The notes under the pieces are model-generated. The model made no database searches. It was not told the origin of the DNA and saw nothing but the letters and a program-made list of their open reading frames with translations. Of a stretch of DNA of 64,000 nucleotides, positions 1 through 8,051 are shown one piece after another. The DNA comes from Clostridiales bacterium SIT11. GTDB taxonomy: Bacteria > Bacillota > Clostridia > Tissierellales > Peptoniphilaceae. The DNA lies in the NCBI GenBank assembly GCA_001299455.1, contig CYUK01000003.1:1426001-1490000 (forward strand), read 5' to 3'. Every line of letters begins with the position of its first letter. Within the stretch, counting starts at the first letter, position 1. The position numbers were made by a program, and so were the translations under genes.

Positions 1-167
1 TTTAGGAGAAGAAGGCGGTCGGTCCAAAAGACCTTTAAAACGGCTCCTGGTGTAGGGAGCATAAAGGGAGGCACCCATTCAAAATATGTGACTAGGTACC
101 AGAGAACTAGGACCAGGCCTAGGGCCACAAAGGGAATGACCTTATTGGTATTTTCCGATTTTTTCAT
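1..167 (-). CDS. ABC transporter permease, N-terminal fragment (thiamine/HMP-type)
   Basis: This is the first ~55 residues of a membrane protein that runs off the left edge. It starts MKKSENTNKVIPFVALG, followed by a strongly hydrophobic first helix and then WVPPFMLPTPGAVLKVF. That pattern is typical of the N-terminus of SsuC/ThiX-like ABC permeases (BPD_transp_1 family). The ATG at 167 overlaps the end of the thiamine-binding gene by 26 bases, and its own ribosome binding site is poor, so translational coupling is likely. The TPP riboswitch upstream makes import of thiamine or a pyrimidine precursor the probable role. The family call is by pattern only; substrate is inferred from context. 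Confidence 0.72.
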   Translation of the reverse strand, partial: MKKSENTNKVIPFVALGLVLVLWYLVTYFEWVPPFMLPTPGAVLKVFWTDRLLLL

Positions 168-435
168 CAATAGTTAAGAGGTCGCCCTTGGGATTGTAAA
201 AAATCTTCACATAGGACTTGACGGATTGGGCCCCTTCCTTGGCACAGATTAATTGGGCATTTTTAATAATTTCCATAAGCTGGTCATAGCTTCCTTCAAC
301 AGTTGTTTCCAAGGGTCCCACTACATAGTGGAGTCCCGTACTTTGAATATAGGCAATCACAGCATCTACAATCCGAAGAAGGTCTTCTTCGCTGGCTGTG
401 ACAGGTAAAACTTGAATGGCAATTGTTGTATCCAT
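142..435 (-). CDS. MTH1187/YkoF-type thiamine-binding protein
   Basis: A 97-residue protein of the small thiamine-binding family (MTH1187/DUF77, ferredoxin-like fold). The features are an N-terminal beta strand TTIAIQVLPV, a central GPLETTVEGSYDQLMEII and a C-terminal strand VKSYVKIFYN. Members bind thiamine or related pyrimidines and often accompany an ABC importer. The start is the ATG at 435, preceded at a good distance by AAAGGAG (441-447 on the minus strand). An in-frame TTG at 450 would lie on the wrong side of that site. The gene sits directly behind a TPP riboswitch and terminator and overlaps an ABC permease gene downstream, which supports a role in thiamine uptake. Confidence 0.85.
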   Translation of the reverse strand: MDTTIAIQVLPVTASEEDLLRIVDAVIAYIQSTGLHYVVGPLETTVEGSYDQLMEIIKNAQLICAKEGAQSVKSYVKIFYNPKGDLLTIDEKIGKYQ

Positions 436-452
436 AAAAACTCCTTTCAAAA

Positions 453-486
453 ATAAATAAAAAAGACTCCTGCCTTGGCAGAAGTC
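453..486 (-). terminator. Intrinsic terminator of the TPP riboswitch
   Basis: Read on the minus strand, a 10-bp stem (GACTTCTGCC/GGCAGGAGTC, one G-U pair, 465-486) is followed by a T-rich run. It lies between the TPP aptamer and the ribosome binding site of the thiamine-binding gene, the expected place for the expression platform. Confidence 0.8.
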
Positions 487-570
487 CTAATTCCCTACGC
501 TGGTATTATCCAGACAGGTTCTATGGGTTTGGTATAAAACCATCTCAGCAAAAGCACCCCTGCAGATTTA
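487..570 (-). promoter_or_regulatory. TPP riboswitch (THI element)
   Basis: On the minus strand the sequence contains the conserved GGGGTGC...GCTGAGA of the pyrimidine-sensing arm. Further on come ACCTG, TCTGGATAATACCAGCG and TAGGGA of the pyrophosphate-sensing arm. The order and spacing match the TPP aptamer. It precedes a terminator hairpin and the thiamine-binding/ABC permease genes, so high TPP should stop transcription of this transporter. Confidence 0.93.
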
Positions 571-617
571 TTGTAAATGTTTTTCAAAAAAGGGTCAAGG
601 AGGGCTTTCTATAGTTT

Positions 618-1931
618 TTAAAAGAAGGCCTTGTAAATGGCTTGGATGGCCGGGTCAAAGTCATCCGTATCAATTCCTACAATAATATTTAACTCACTGG
701 ACCCTTGGGTGATCATTTGAATGTTAATCTTAGCTTGGGCCAGGGCCGTAAAGAGTTTGGCCGAGGTACCAATATGGTTTTTCATGTTTTGCCCTACAAC
801 AGCAATCAGAGAAATATTGGAAACAAAGTGGACCCGGTCAGGATTACAGAGGGTTTTAATTTCACTAATAACTCGGGATTTTTTTCCTTGAAGGTCGTCA
901 TCCTTGACAATCAAAGAAAGAGAGTCAATAGAAGAAGGAATGTGTTCCACATAAATATCGTTGGCTTCCAAGATGGAAAAGACCTTCCGGTGGAAGCTCA
1001 AGTCCCGGTTCATGCGAATTTTTTCAATATTAATAACCGAAAATCCTTGGCGACCGGCAATCCCTGTAATTTCTGAAGTTCCCTTGACATTTTTACTTTG
1101 GGGGACAATGCGCGTTCCCAGGTCTTCCGGGGCATTGGTGTTTTTAATGGCAATGGGAATCCCTTGGCTAATGACAGGGAAGATGGCTTCGTCGTGGAGG
1201 ATGGAAGCCCCCATATAGGAAAGTTCCCGAAGTTCCGCATAGGAAATTTCTTCAATATGGTTGGGATTTTTAATGAGCTTGGGGTCTGCAGCTAAAAAAC
1301 CAGAGACATCCGTCCAGTTTTCATAGAGATCAGCCCCCACTCCTCGGGCCACAATGGCGCCGGAAAGGTCCCCTCCTCCCCGGGAGAAGGTGGTAATTTC
1401 TCCATTTTTCAAGGCCCCATAAAAGCCGGGAATCACAGCCTGGTCATAGGTTTCCCTAATTTTCCCCAGGGCCTTGTAAGTTTTTTCTTCATCTAAGACA
1501 TGGGGTTTTTTAAAAATCATGACATCCTTGGCATCTACAAAAGGAATGTCTAGGTACTTGGACAGGAGGATGCCATTTAAATATTCTCCCCGGCTGGAAA
1601 TATAGTCCCGGCTGGCCTTGTTTTTAATGGACTCTTCAATTTCATCAAAATAAGGGTCCAGGTCCAGGTCCAGGTTGATTTCCTGGCAAATCCTGGAATA
1701 CCGGTCCTTGAACATGGAAAAGACATCATTATAAGAAATCCCATGGCTAGACAGGTCATAGAGGAGGTAGAGAAGGTCAGTAATTTTTGTATCCTCCTTG
1801 GACTCCTTACCTGGAGCTGAGGGAACAATGTACTTTTTACTAGGATCATTTTTTATAATCTCATAAACTTTTTTAAATTGGCTGCCATTGGCGAGGCTGG
1901 TGCCACCAAATTTTGCTACAGTGATGGACAA
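618..1931 (-). CDS. lysC: Aspartate kinase
   Basis: A 437-residue aspartokinase, catalysing ATP-dependent phosphorylation of aspartate, the first step toward lysine, threonine, methionine and diaminopimelate. The N-terminal VAKFGGTSLANG is the kinase signature. FSRGGGDLSGAIVA and a downstream ENWTDVSGFLAADP segment complete the amino-acid kinase fold (about 1-270). Two ACT domains occupy the C-terminal third (GISEITGIAGRQGFSVINI and ISLIAVVGQNM). Translation begins at a TTG (1929-1931) with AAGGAG at good spacing, and there is no better ATG. A TATAAT-like -10 lies at 1978-1983 on the minus strand. I see no lysine riboswitch upstream; the leader is short. It stands alone, unlinked to other lysine genes here. 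Confidence 0.93.
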   Translation of the reverse strand: MSITVAKFGGTSLANGSQFKKVYEIIKNDPSKKYIVPSAPGKESKEDTKITDLLYLLYDLSSHGISYNDVFSMFKDRYSRICQEINLDLDLDPYFDEIEESIKNKASRDYISSRGEYLNGILLSKYLDIPFVDAKDVMIFKKPHVLDEEKTYKALGKIRETYDQAVIPGFYGALKNGEITTFSRGGGDLSGAIVARGVGADLYENWTDVSGFLAADPKLIKNPNHIEEISYAELRELSYMGASILHDEAIFPVISQGIPIAIKNTNAPEDLGTRIVPQSKNVKGTSEITGIAGRQGFSVINIEKIRMNRDLSFHRKVFSILEANDIYVEHIPSSIDSLSLIVKDDDLQGKKSRVISEIKTLCNPDRVHFVSNISLIAVVGQNMKNHIGTSAKLFTALAQAKINIQMITQGSSELNIIVGIDTDDFDPAIQAIYKAFF

Positions 1932-2052
1932 GTTGGGATCTCCTTTCCTACAGTAAATGAATAAATAGTATTCTTCTATTATAGCTAATTCCCCAATGTT
2001 AGTACATACTTTTCTTAGGATAAAAAAAGAAAGAAAAAATCCTTGTAAAGGA

Positions 2053-2081
2053 TTGACAAAGATGGATTAAAGTCGTATACT
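2053..2081 (+). promoter_or_regulatory. Promoter of tRNA-Lys
   Basis: TTGACA (2053-2058), a 17-base spacer and TATACT (2076-2081), ending 16 bases before the tRNA. A near-consensus vegetative sigma promoter. Confidence 0.85.
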
Positions 2082-2097
2082 AGATTGGTAATTGATT

Positions 2098-2173
2098 GTG
2101 CCCTTAGCTCAGTTGGTAGAGCACCTGACTCTTAATCAGGGTGTCGAGGGTTCGAACCCCTCAGGGCGCACCA
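2098..2173 (+). tRNA. tRNA-Lys (CTT anticodon)
   Basis: A 76-base cloverleaf. The acceptor stem GTGCCCT pairs with AGGGCGC, followed by discriminator A and an encoded CCA. The D arm is GCTCAGTTGGTAGAGC, the anticodon arm CCTGA-CTCTTAA-TCAGG, and the T arm contains GGTTCGAACC. The seven-base loop places CTT at positions 34-36, which reads AAG lysine codons. It is a single-gene transcription unit with its own promoter and terminator. Confidence 0.97.
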
Positions 2174-2180
2174 AGACGAA

Positions 2181-2219
2181 AGCCTGGAGATCTTAATTTT
2201 AAGATGTCCAGGCTTTTTT
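2181..2219 (+). terminator. Terminator of tRNA-Lys
   Basis: AGCCTGGA(2181)...TCCAGGCT pairs around an inner ATCTTAA/TTAAGAT stem and is followed by TTTTTT. Confidence 0.88.
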
Positions 2220-2328
2220 GTGTTTACATACAAAAAACGAGTATTTAAGACCAAGTGGACGACGCTTATTTTCACTTGTAGTCTTCTTCTAAAAAAGAAA
2301 ATGGAGCACTATCTTCTCGTCTTTACAC

Positions 2329-3369
2329 TTACTTCTCAGGTGAGTAATTAAATCTTATCACTTGGTTATTGGCATTTACTTCTGCGTCAACGCCAAAAGG
2401 GATAATACATCTAGGAGTTCCATGGCCCACATTTAGATTATAAAGAATAGGCAACTTAGTGTTGGGAATTTCTTTTAGTAAAATTTCCTTATATTCATGA
2501 TAATAAACTTCATCTTGAGGCTTACCAACTAAAACTCCAGATAGAACATCAAATAGGCCGTAGTCTTTTAAGACTTGAATCATTTTCCGATATAAAGATG
2601 GGCTAGATTTTTCTTCACTAGTTTCCAATAATAAAATTTTATTTTCCCATTCAGACAGTTTGGGGAATAAATGATATTTTTTGCAAAGGGAGACGGTATC
2701 ATCAAATCGAGAATTGTTAAAGATATCGTAGATTGATTCGATACATCCACCTAAAATTTCACCTTTAAATTTAGGCTTGCCCCTTAATAATTCAAATCCA
2801 TCATTTGAAAAAGAATTCATACTTTGACCTAGGGCATCCTCGCTAAAGTCACTTCTTTCTTTGTACCACACCTTACTAGGTCGGATTTCATTTATTTTAC
2901 CAGTTGTAATCAATTCTTCAAAATATTTTTTTGTATATGGTAGCATTTCTTCTGAAAGTTCACATATATCAGGTAAAAATGCTTGTCCATAAAAAGTTTT
3001 GATTCCAACTTTATTCAACATAAAATGGTTTATTGTTGTATCAGAGAATCCCAGAAATATTTTTTGCCGAACAGCCTGTTTTAATTCATTATTTTGGAAT
3101 AAATAGGGTAGCAACCTATAAGTATCCTCTCCTCCAATGACGCATAAAATCATGTCAATTGAATCATCTTTAAAAGCCATTAATAAATCATTAGCCCTTG
3201 ATTCTGGATGTTCTTTGATAAATTCAATTCCTTTCCTAGAATTTGGTAAAAATTCAACATCTACCCCATATTCTTCTAATCTTCGCTTTCCTAAAGCCAC
3301 TTCATGGCTGACAAAACTTTCTCCTAAAATTCCACTGGATAAGCTTACAATTCCAATTTTTCTTATCAT
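2329..3369 (-). CDS. S66 peptidase (LD-carboxypeptidase / MccF-like)
   Basis: A 346-residue member of the S66 serine peptidase family, which includes peptidoglycan LD-carboxypeptidases and MccF-type microcin C immunity peptidases. The nucleophile elbow is seen as IFLGFSDTT, with the family's conserved Glu in LLLETSEE and His in NVGHGTPR. The N-terminal GIVSLSSG and CVIGGEDTYRLLPYL are also typical. No signal peptide is present, which fits a cytosolic enzyme of the MccF type better than an exported one. The gene is clearly more AT-rich than its neighbours, with ATA/TTA-rich codons, and is bordered by AT-rich spacers, so it may be acquired. The start has a GGAGATAGCA site upstream. The physiological substrate cannot be told. 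Confidence 0.85.
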   Translation of the reverse strand: MIRKIGIVSLSSGILGESFVSHEVALGKRRLEEYGVDVEFLPNSRKGIEFIKEHPESRANDLLMAFKDDSIDMILCVIGGEDTYRLLPYLFQNNELKQAVRQKIFLGFSDTTINHFMLNKVGIKTFYGQAFLPDICELSEEMLPYTKKYFEELITTGKINEIRPSKVWYKERSDFSEDALGQSMNSFSNDGFELLRGKPKFKGEILGGCIESIYDIFNNSRFDDTVSLCKKYHLFPKLSEWENKILLLETSEEKSSPSLYRKMIQVLKDYGLFDVLSGVLVGKPQDEVYYHEYKEILLKEIPNTKLPILYNLNVGHGTPRCIIPFGVDAEVNANNQVIRFNYSPEK

Positions 3370-3682
3370 TGCTATCTCCTCTATTCTGTATAAAGATAAG
3401 ATTATTTGCTGGTTACAACTATATAAAATACAGTCAAATTGCTATCAGGATATATAAAATATATATAAAATACTTGACAGGTTTGTTTATAAATCATCTT
3501 CATAATCCCAAAAGATGAATCAATTTTTTGACTTAATTTCTCCATTGACACTTGTATGATGACGGCTCAACTTAAGTTAAGTTTTTATTTTTTGATATCG
3601 ACGTAAGACCTTCCAGATAGTTGTTTTACAAGCTCTCTAGGGCTTAGGTATAAGGCAAAGCTTCGGTCATTACATATAGGAC
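3370..3682. other. AT-rich intergenic spacer
   Basis: About 310 bases between the S66 peptidase and the rhodanese. It holds the presumed promoter area of the peptidase (several TATAAA/TATATA-like boxes on the minus strand, none convincing) and a short AACTTAAGTTAAGTT repeat followed by a T-rich stretch near 3570-3595. I see no gene or named RNA motif in it. Confidence 0.5.
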
Positions 3683-3997
3683 CTACTTTTCTAGGGGGCC
3701 AAATTCTCCCTGGTAGTCTAAAATTCCTCCCATATTGTAGACTTTCTTGTAACCCTGGGACCTTAAAAACTTACAGGCTTGTCCTGACCGGGCTCCGGAC
3801 CGGCAGTAGATTAGGAGAACCTGGTCTTTTTTAAAGGCGCCTTCTTTAAAGCTTTGGATAAAAGATGTCAGGGGGTAGAGCTGGGCCTGGGGCAGGTGGC
3901 CTTCACGAAACTCATCTTCTTCTCGAACATCGATAATCCGGGCCTGGCCCTTAGCTTTTTGAAATTTTTTGAGGCCCTGGCTAAAAGTAATCCGCAT
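3683..3997 (-). CDS. Rhodanese-like domain protein
   Basis: A 104-residue single rhodanese domain. IIDVREEDEFREGHLP is the CH2A-type entry motif. LLIYCRSGARSG holds the active-site Cys loop (CRSGAR), the six-residue form of sulfurtransferases that carry persulfide. The C-terminal GYKKVYNMGGI is also conserved. The ATG at 3997 follows AAGGAGGA closely. A longer reading frame to 4048 is rejected because a TATACT -10 box (4037-4042, minus strand) lies inside it. No signal peptide, so probably cytosolic. It appears to be a stand-alone gene; the sulfur acceptor is unknown. Confidence 0.88.
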   Translation of the reverse strand: MRITFSQGLKKFQKAKGQARIIDVREEDEFREGHLPQAQLYPLTSFIQSFKEGAFKKDQVLLIYCRSGARSGQACKFLRSQGYKKVYNMGGILDYQGEFGPLEK

Positions 3998-4138
3998 ATA
4001 TCCTCCTTGGTCACCGTTAGGATTTTTCTTGGTCCTAGTATAGCACAAGACTAGGGAGGAAAAGAAGGCAAAATCTTTGGAAAATCTTTAGGAAAACTTT
4101 AGAAATCCTAGGAAGGACTTTTTTCCTAGGAAAATATA

Positions 4139-4147
4139 TGGTATAAT
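4139..4147 (+). promoter_or_regulatory. Extended -10 promoter of the purine operon
   Basis: TGGTATAAT is an extended -10 box with only a T-rich -35 region. A start near 4153-4155 would give a 250-nt leader ahead of purC. Confidence 0.65.
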
Positions 4148-4152
4148 TTTCT

Positions 4153-4354
4153 TGTAAAATGTGGCATGGTTATGGGAGGTTGGAAAGCCAGATGATTACA
4201 CTATTGGACTGCGTCTATTTTTATAAGGCAGAAAAGCATCCACTTGCTAGGGGCTTTCTAACTTTTTCCAGGCTGGGAGAAGGACTGGGAGTGAAATTTA
4301 AACTCAATACGGTCGAAGCTTGGAATAGGCAAGGCCCTATCCCTATGTTTGCAT
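4153..4354 (+). promoter_or_regulatory. Long structured leader of the purine operon, class unrecognised
   Basis: Roughly 200 nt lie between the promoter and the terminator before purC. It contains G-rich blocks (TGGGAGG, GCTGGGAG, GGACTGGGAG) and a local hairpin GGAATAGG/CCTATCC near 4321-4342. I compared it by eye with purine, PRPP/ykkC, ZTP and glutamine riboswitch consensus sequences and found no match. A 65-codon open frame (4159-4356) spans it without a ribosome binding site. With the terminator just downstream it is most simply an attenuator, probably an unrecognised aptamer or leader peptide. Confidence 0.5.
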
Positions 4355-4389
4355 GAGAATGATTCTATTTAGAAGCGTTCTCTTTTTTT
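4355..4389 (+). terminator. Attenuator terminator before purC
   Basis: GAGAATGATTCT-ATTT-AGAAGCGTTCTC forms an imperfect 12-bp hairpin followed immediately by seven T. It ends about 15 bases before the purC start and after the leader, so it should interrupt transcription conditionally. Confidence 0.8.
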
Positions 4390-4404
4390 ATTTGGAGGTA
4401 AAGT

Positions 4405-5103
4405 ATGGAACAATTATACGAAGGTAAAGCAAAACAAATTCTATCTACAGACAAGGAAGATGAAATTGTCATCCGCTACAAGGATGATGCCACTGCTGGA
4501 AATGGTGAAAAAAAGGCCACCATTACAGGGAAGGGTGCCTTAAACTTAGCTATTACAACAAGAATTTTTGAAATGTTGGAAGAAAATGGAGTAGCTACCC
4601 ACTATATTAAGACCTTAAACGACACAGATATGCTGGCTAAAAAGGTGACGATTCTTCCTCTAGAAGTCATTATTCGGAATATTTCCGCCGGCTCTTTTGC
4701 CAAACGCTATGGAGTGGAAGAAGGAATTGTTTTCAAGGAACCGACCTTCGAACTTTCCTATAAAAACGATGACTTGGGAGATCCCTTGATGAACGAAGAC
4801 CATGCTGTGGCCCTGGGTTTAATTACAAGAGACCAATACAAGGAAGTCAAGGAAACAACTTTAAAGATTAACAAACTTCTCCAAGATTTCTTCCATGGAA
4901 TTGGGGTTAAACTTGTGGACTTTAAAATTGAATACGGTGTGGACAAGGATGGCAAAATTCTTTTAGCCGACGAAATTTCTCCAGATACCTGCCGGCTTTG
5001 GGATGAAAAAACCAATGAAAAATTGGACAAGGATATTTTCCGTAGGGACCTAGGAAACTTAACGGAAGGCTATCAAAAAGTCCTAGATCGGATTCGGGGC
5101 TAG
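4405..5103 (+). CDS. purC: SAICAR synthetase
   Basis: A 232-residue phosphoribosylaminoimidazole-succinocarboxamide synthase. It joins aspartate to CAIR with ATP, step 8 of purine synthesis. The opening YEGKAKQI is typical of the family, LEVIIRNISAGSF is the ATP-binding signature and VDFKIEYGVDKDGKILLADEISPDTCRLWD is conserved (motif positions about 166-196). Length is normal. GGAGG stands 8 bases before the ATG. It opens the operon purC-F-M-N-H-DL-B and ends one base before purF. Its substrate CAIR needs PurE, which is not in this operon. Confidence 0.96.
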   Translation: MEQLYEGKAKQILSTDKEDEIVIRYKDDATAGNGEKKATITGKGALNLAITTRIFEMLEENGVATHYIKTLNDTDMLAKKVTILPLEVIIRNISAGSFAKRYGVEEGIVFKEPTFELSYKNDDLGDPLMNEDHAVALGLITRDQYKEVKETTLKINKLLQDFFHGIGVKLVDFKIEYGVDKDGKILLADEISPDTCRLWDEKTNEKLDKDIFRRDLGNLTEGYQKVLDRIRG

Positions 5104-5104
5104 T

Positions 5105-6454
5105 ATGTGCGGAATTATTGGCATCTATGATGATAAGGATGTCTCTAAAAAGCTCTTTTTTGGCCTCTCCTGTCTCCAACACAGGGGCCAAGAAAGTGCT
5201 GGGATGAGTCTTGCTGACGGAGACCAGATTATCCGAAAAAAGGGTATGGGCCTTGTAACAGACGTCTATAATGAAGAAATCCTGGAAGAGCTTCCAGGCC
5301 ATATTGGCATTGGCCATGTCCGCTATTCTACAGCAGGTGGGTCCCATGAATTTAATACCCAACCCCTCATGGCCTTCTTTAAAAATACGACCATGAGTCT
5401 GGCCCACAATGGGAATTTAATTAACTATCAAATTTTACGAAGCCGCCTGGAAGAGGAAGGGATGATGTTTCAAACCACCATTGACTCGGAAGTCATCCTC
5501 TACTTAATTAGCCGCTACAATGAAGGAGATATTGTAGAGGCTGTGAAGAAGACTATGGAAATGATTCAGGGGGCCTATGCTGTGGTCCTCTTATTGGAAG
5601 ATAAGCTGGTGGCCTTTCGAGATCCCTATGGAATTCGCCCCCTTGTTTTAGGTAAACTTCACGATGGCGGGTCCATTGTGGCCAGTGAAAATGCCCCGAT
5701 TGATATTATTGGTGGAGACTTTATCCGGAATATTGAACCGGGAGAAATTGTGGTCATTGATGAAGAGGGCCTTCATAGTTACGAGGGCATGGGCAAGGGA
5801 CGGAAACACTGTGTCTTTGAATATGTCTACTTTGCCAGAAATGACGCCACCCTAGACGGGGTGAATTCCTATAATTTCCGCCGCCGGTCTGGAGAGGTCT
5901 TGTATGACGAGGCGCCAGTGGATGTAGACTTAGTTGTGGCTGTTCCGGACTCCGGGATTCCTTCAGCCATTGGTTATTCCCAAGCTTCTGGGATTCCCCT
6001 GGCAGAGGGCCTTGTGAAAAACCGCTATATGGGACGGACCTTTATTAAGCCCAGCCAGGAAGAAAGGGAAATGGCTGTAAAGCTTAAATTAAATCCCTTA
6101 AGCCATGTGGTCAAGGGCAAGTCCATTGTCCTTTTAGATGATTCTATTGTCCGGGGAACCACCTCTGCTAATTTAATTCAAAGGCTAAGAGATGCAGGAG
6201 CACGGGAAGTCCATATGCGGATTACCTCTCCTCCAGTTATGAATCCCTGTTATTATGGCATTGACACGCCTTCTAGAATCAACCTCATTGCGGCCAATTT
6301 TTCTGTCCAAGAGATTGAAGAAAAAATAGGGGCGGACTCCCTCAAATTTATATCCGAAGAAGGGATGGTTAAGGCAAGTAAGTTATTAGGCCGTGACGAC
6401 TTGTGCATGGCATGTTTTAATGGGGACTACCCAGTAGACCCTATTGTCTTATAG
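5105..6454 (+). CDS. purF: Amidophosphoribosyltransferase
   Basis: A 449-residue glutamine PRPP amidotransferase, the committed step of purine synthesis. MCGIIGIYD exposes Cys1 as the nucleophile once Met is removed; there is no propeptide, unlike Bacillus subtilis. QHRGQESAG and the HNGNLIN loop belong to the N-terminal glutaminase. VLLDDSIVRGTTS, around residue 345, is the PRPP site. The four cysteines of the Bacillus-type 4Fe-4S enzyme seem to be present (KHCVFEY, MNPCYYG and CMACFNGDYP), so an oxygen-sensitive cluster is likely. The start follows the purC stop by one base, suggesting tight coupling. Confidence 0.97.
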   Translation: MCGIIGIYDDKDVSKKLFFGLSCLQHRGQESAGMSLADGDQIIRKKGMGLVTDVYNEEILEELPGHIGIGHVRYSTAGGSHEFNTQPLMAFFKNTTMSLAHNGNLINYQILRSRLEEEGMMFQTTIDSEVILYLISRYNEGDIVEAVKKTMEMIQGAYAVVLLLEDKLVAFRDPYGIRPLVLGKLHDGGSIVASENAPIDIIGGDFIRNIEPGEIVVIDEEGLHSYEGMGKGRKHCVFEYVYFARNDATLDGVNSYNFRRRSGEVLYDEAPVDVDLVVAVPDSGIPSAIGYSQASGIPLAEGLVKNRYMGRTFIKPSQEEREMAVKLKLNPLSHVVKGKSIVLLDDSIVRGTTSANLIQRLRDAGAREVHMRITSPPVMNPCYYGIDTPSRINLIAANFSVQEIEEKIGADSLKFISEEGMVKASKLLGRDDLCMACFNGDYPVDPIVL

Positions 6455-6462
6455 GAGGAAGT

Positions 6463-7497
6463 ATGGCTTTAACATATGAAGATAGTGGTGTAAATATCAC
6501 AGAAGGAAACCGGGCTGTAGATCTGATTAAAAAGGCAGTCCAAGAAACCTACAGCTCCAGTGTCGTCGGGGACTTAGGGCTTTTCTCCGGCGGTTTTTCC
6601 TTAAAGGAATTTAAGGATTATGAAGATCCCATTCTTCTGGCATCGACAGATGGGGTGGGAACCAAGATTATGATTGCCCAAGACCTGGGCATCCACGATA
6701 CTGTGGGGATTGACCTTGTGGCCATGTGTGTCAATGACCTCATTTGCCAAGGGGCCAGACCCTTATTCTTTTTAGACTACATTGCCACAGGCCACTTGGA
6801 AGCAGAAAAAATTCAAGACTTGGTTACAGGAATTGCTGGTGCTTGCAAGGAATCTCTCTGTTCCTTAATTGGGGGAGAAACAGCGGAAATGCCAGGCCTC
6901 TATGGGGAGGATGAATATGACCTGGCTGGGTTTTCTGTAGGAATTGTGGACCGAAATAAAATGATTGATGGGTCAAAGATTCAAGAAGGAGACGCCATTA
7001 TTGGCTTGAAGTCTTCCGGTATCCATTCCAACGGCTACTCTTTAGTTCGAAAGCTCTTTTTAGAAGAATTGGCCATGGACTTAAAGGATGATTTTCGAAA
7101 TACAGGAAAGACCTTAGGAGAAGTCTTACTGACACCGACAAAACTTTATGTCAAACCTGTCCTGGACCTCATGGACTGTGTAGACCTAAAAGGAGTGGTC
7201 AACATTACTGGGGGCGGTTTTATAGAAAATATTCCCCGGATTTTACCCCAAGACCTGGATGCCAAAGTAGACGTCAATGCCTGGGACAAAGATCCAATCT
7301 TCCAAGCCATTATTGAATCAGGACTTGTCGAATTTGAAGAAATGTACCGGTCCCTCAATATGGGAATTGGCATGGTTTTAATCCTGGCCAAGGAAGATGT
7401 GGACCAAGCTCTGAAGTGCTTAAATAAGGACGGAGAAGAAGCTTTGGTTATAGGAGAAATTGTAAAAGGACAAAAGAAATGCCAGCTTATAAAATAG
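6463..7497 (+). CDS. purM: AIR synthetase
   Basis: A 344-residue phosphoribosylformylglycinamidine cyclo-ligase that closes the imidazole ring to form AIR. The N-terminal YEDSGVNITEGNRAV, LASTDGVGTK, IGGETAEMPG and GLKSSGIHSNGYSLVRK are hallmark motifs of the PurM/PurL ATP-binding superfamily. Length is standard. AGGAGG precedes the ATG. Its end overlaps purN by 19 bases. Confidence 0.97.
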   Translation: MALTYEDSGVNITEGNRAVDLIKKAVQETYSSSVVGDLGLFSGGFSLKEFKDYEDPILLASTDGVGTKIMIAQDLGIHDTVGIDLVAMCVNDLICQGARPLFFLDYIATGHLEAEKIQDLVTGIAGACKESLCSLIGGETAEMPGLYGEDEYDLAGFSVGIVDRNKMIDGSKIQEGDAIIGLKSSGIHSNGYSLVRKLFLEELAMDLKDDFRNTGKTLGEVLLTPTKLYVKPVLDLMDCVDLKGVVNITGGGFIENIPRILPQDLDAKVDVNAWDKDPIFQAIIESGLVEFEEMYRSLNMGIGMVLILAKEDVDQALKCLNKDGEEALVIGEIVKGQKKCQLIK

Positions 7498-8051
7498 CCG
7501 TCTTTGTATCTGGTGGAGGAACCAATTTTCAAAGTATCCTGGACCATATTCATGAGGGAAAGCTCCAGTCCCAGGTGGTCCTCTGCCACAGCAACAAGGA
7601 AGATGCCTATGGGTTAAAAAGGGCAGAAAAAGCAGGAATTCCCACCCTGGTTACCAGGGACGACCATGTTCTCTTAGAAGCCTTAAAGGAAAAAGAAGTG
7701 GACCTTATTGTCCTGGCCGGCTACCTCAGGATTCTTTCCAAGGAATTTTTAGAGGCCATTTCCTATCCTATTATCAACATCCATCCCTCTCTCTTGCCCA
7801 AGCACGGGGGGATGGGGATGTATGGAATCCATGTTCATGAAGATGTTTTGAAGGACGGAGATAAGATTTCTGGAGCTACTGTCCACTTTGTCAATAGCAA
7901 GGTAGACGGTGGAGAGATTTTGCTCCAAGAATCCACAGCCATTGAAGACTGTAAGAGTCCCCAGGAAATACAAGAAAAGGTACTTAAAATCGAACACCAA
8001 TTGCTGCCGAAGGCCATTGGAAAGTTAGAGTCAAAGGAGGGTTTAGTTTGA
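7479..8051 (+). CDS. purN: GAR transformylase (formyl-THF dependent)
   Basis: A 190-residue phosphoribosylglycinamide formyltransferase using 10-formyl-THF. FVSGGGTNFQSIL is the phosphate loop. NIHPSLLPKHGG carries the catalytic Asn and His, and SKVDGGEILLQ the Asp. It begins inside purM (19-base overlap) and its TGA overlaps the TTG start of purH, so it is translated in a coupled block. Dependence on folate links it to the THF-riboswitch gene downstream. Confidence 0.96.
   Translation: MPAYKIAVFVSGGGTNFQSILDHIHEGKLQSQVVLCHSNKEDAYGLKRAEKAGIPTLVTRDDHVLLEALKEKEVDLIVLAGYLRILSKEFLEAISYPIINIHPSLLPKHGGMGMYGIHVHEDVLKDGDKISGATVHFVNSKVDGGEILLQESTAIEDCKSPQEIQEKVLKIEHQLLPKAIGKLESKEGLV

Noticed and set aside
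1932-2050. Lysine riboswitch ahead of aspartate kinase
   Set aside because: The leader is short and none of the conserved L-box blocks are visible.
2098-2173. tRNA-Lys as an integration site of a mobile island
   Set aside because: No integrase gene and no repeated tRNA 3' end could be found downstream in the window.
4159-4356. 65-codon open frame in the purC leader as a gene
   Set aside because: It starts only a few bases after the predicted transcription start, has no ribosome binding site and runs into the terminator. Kept only as a possible leader peptide.
4922-5407. 161-codon minus-strand frame over purC/purF
   Set aside because: It is antisense to two well-supported enzymes and has no ribosome binding site.
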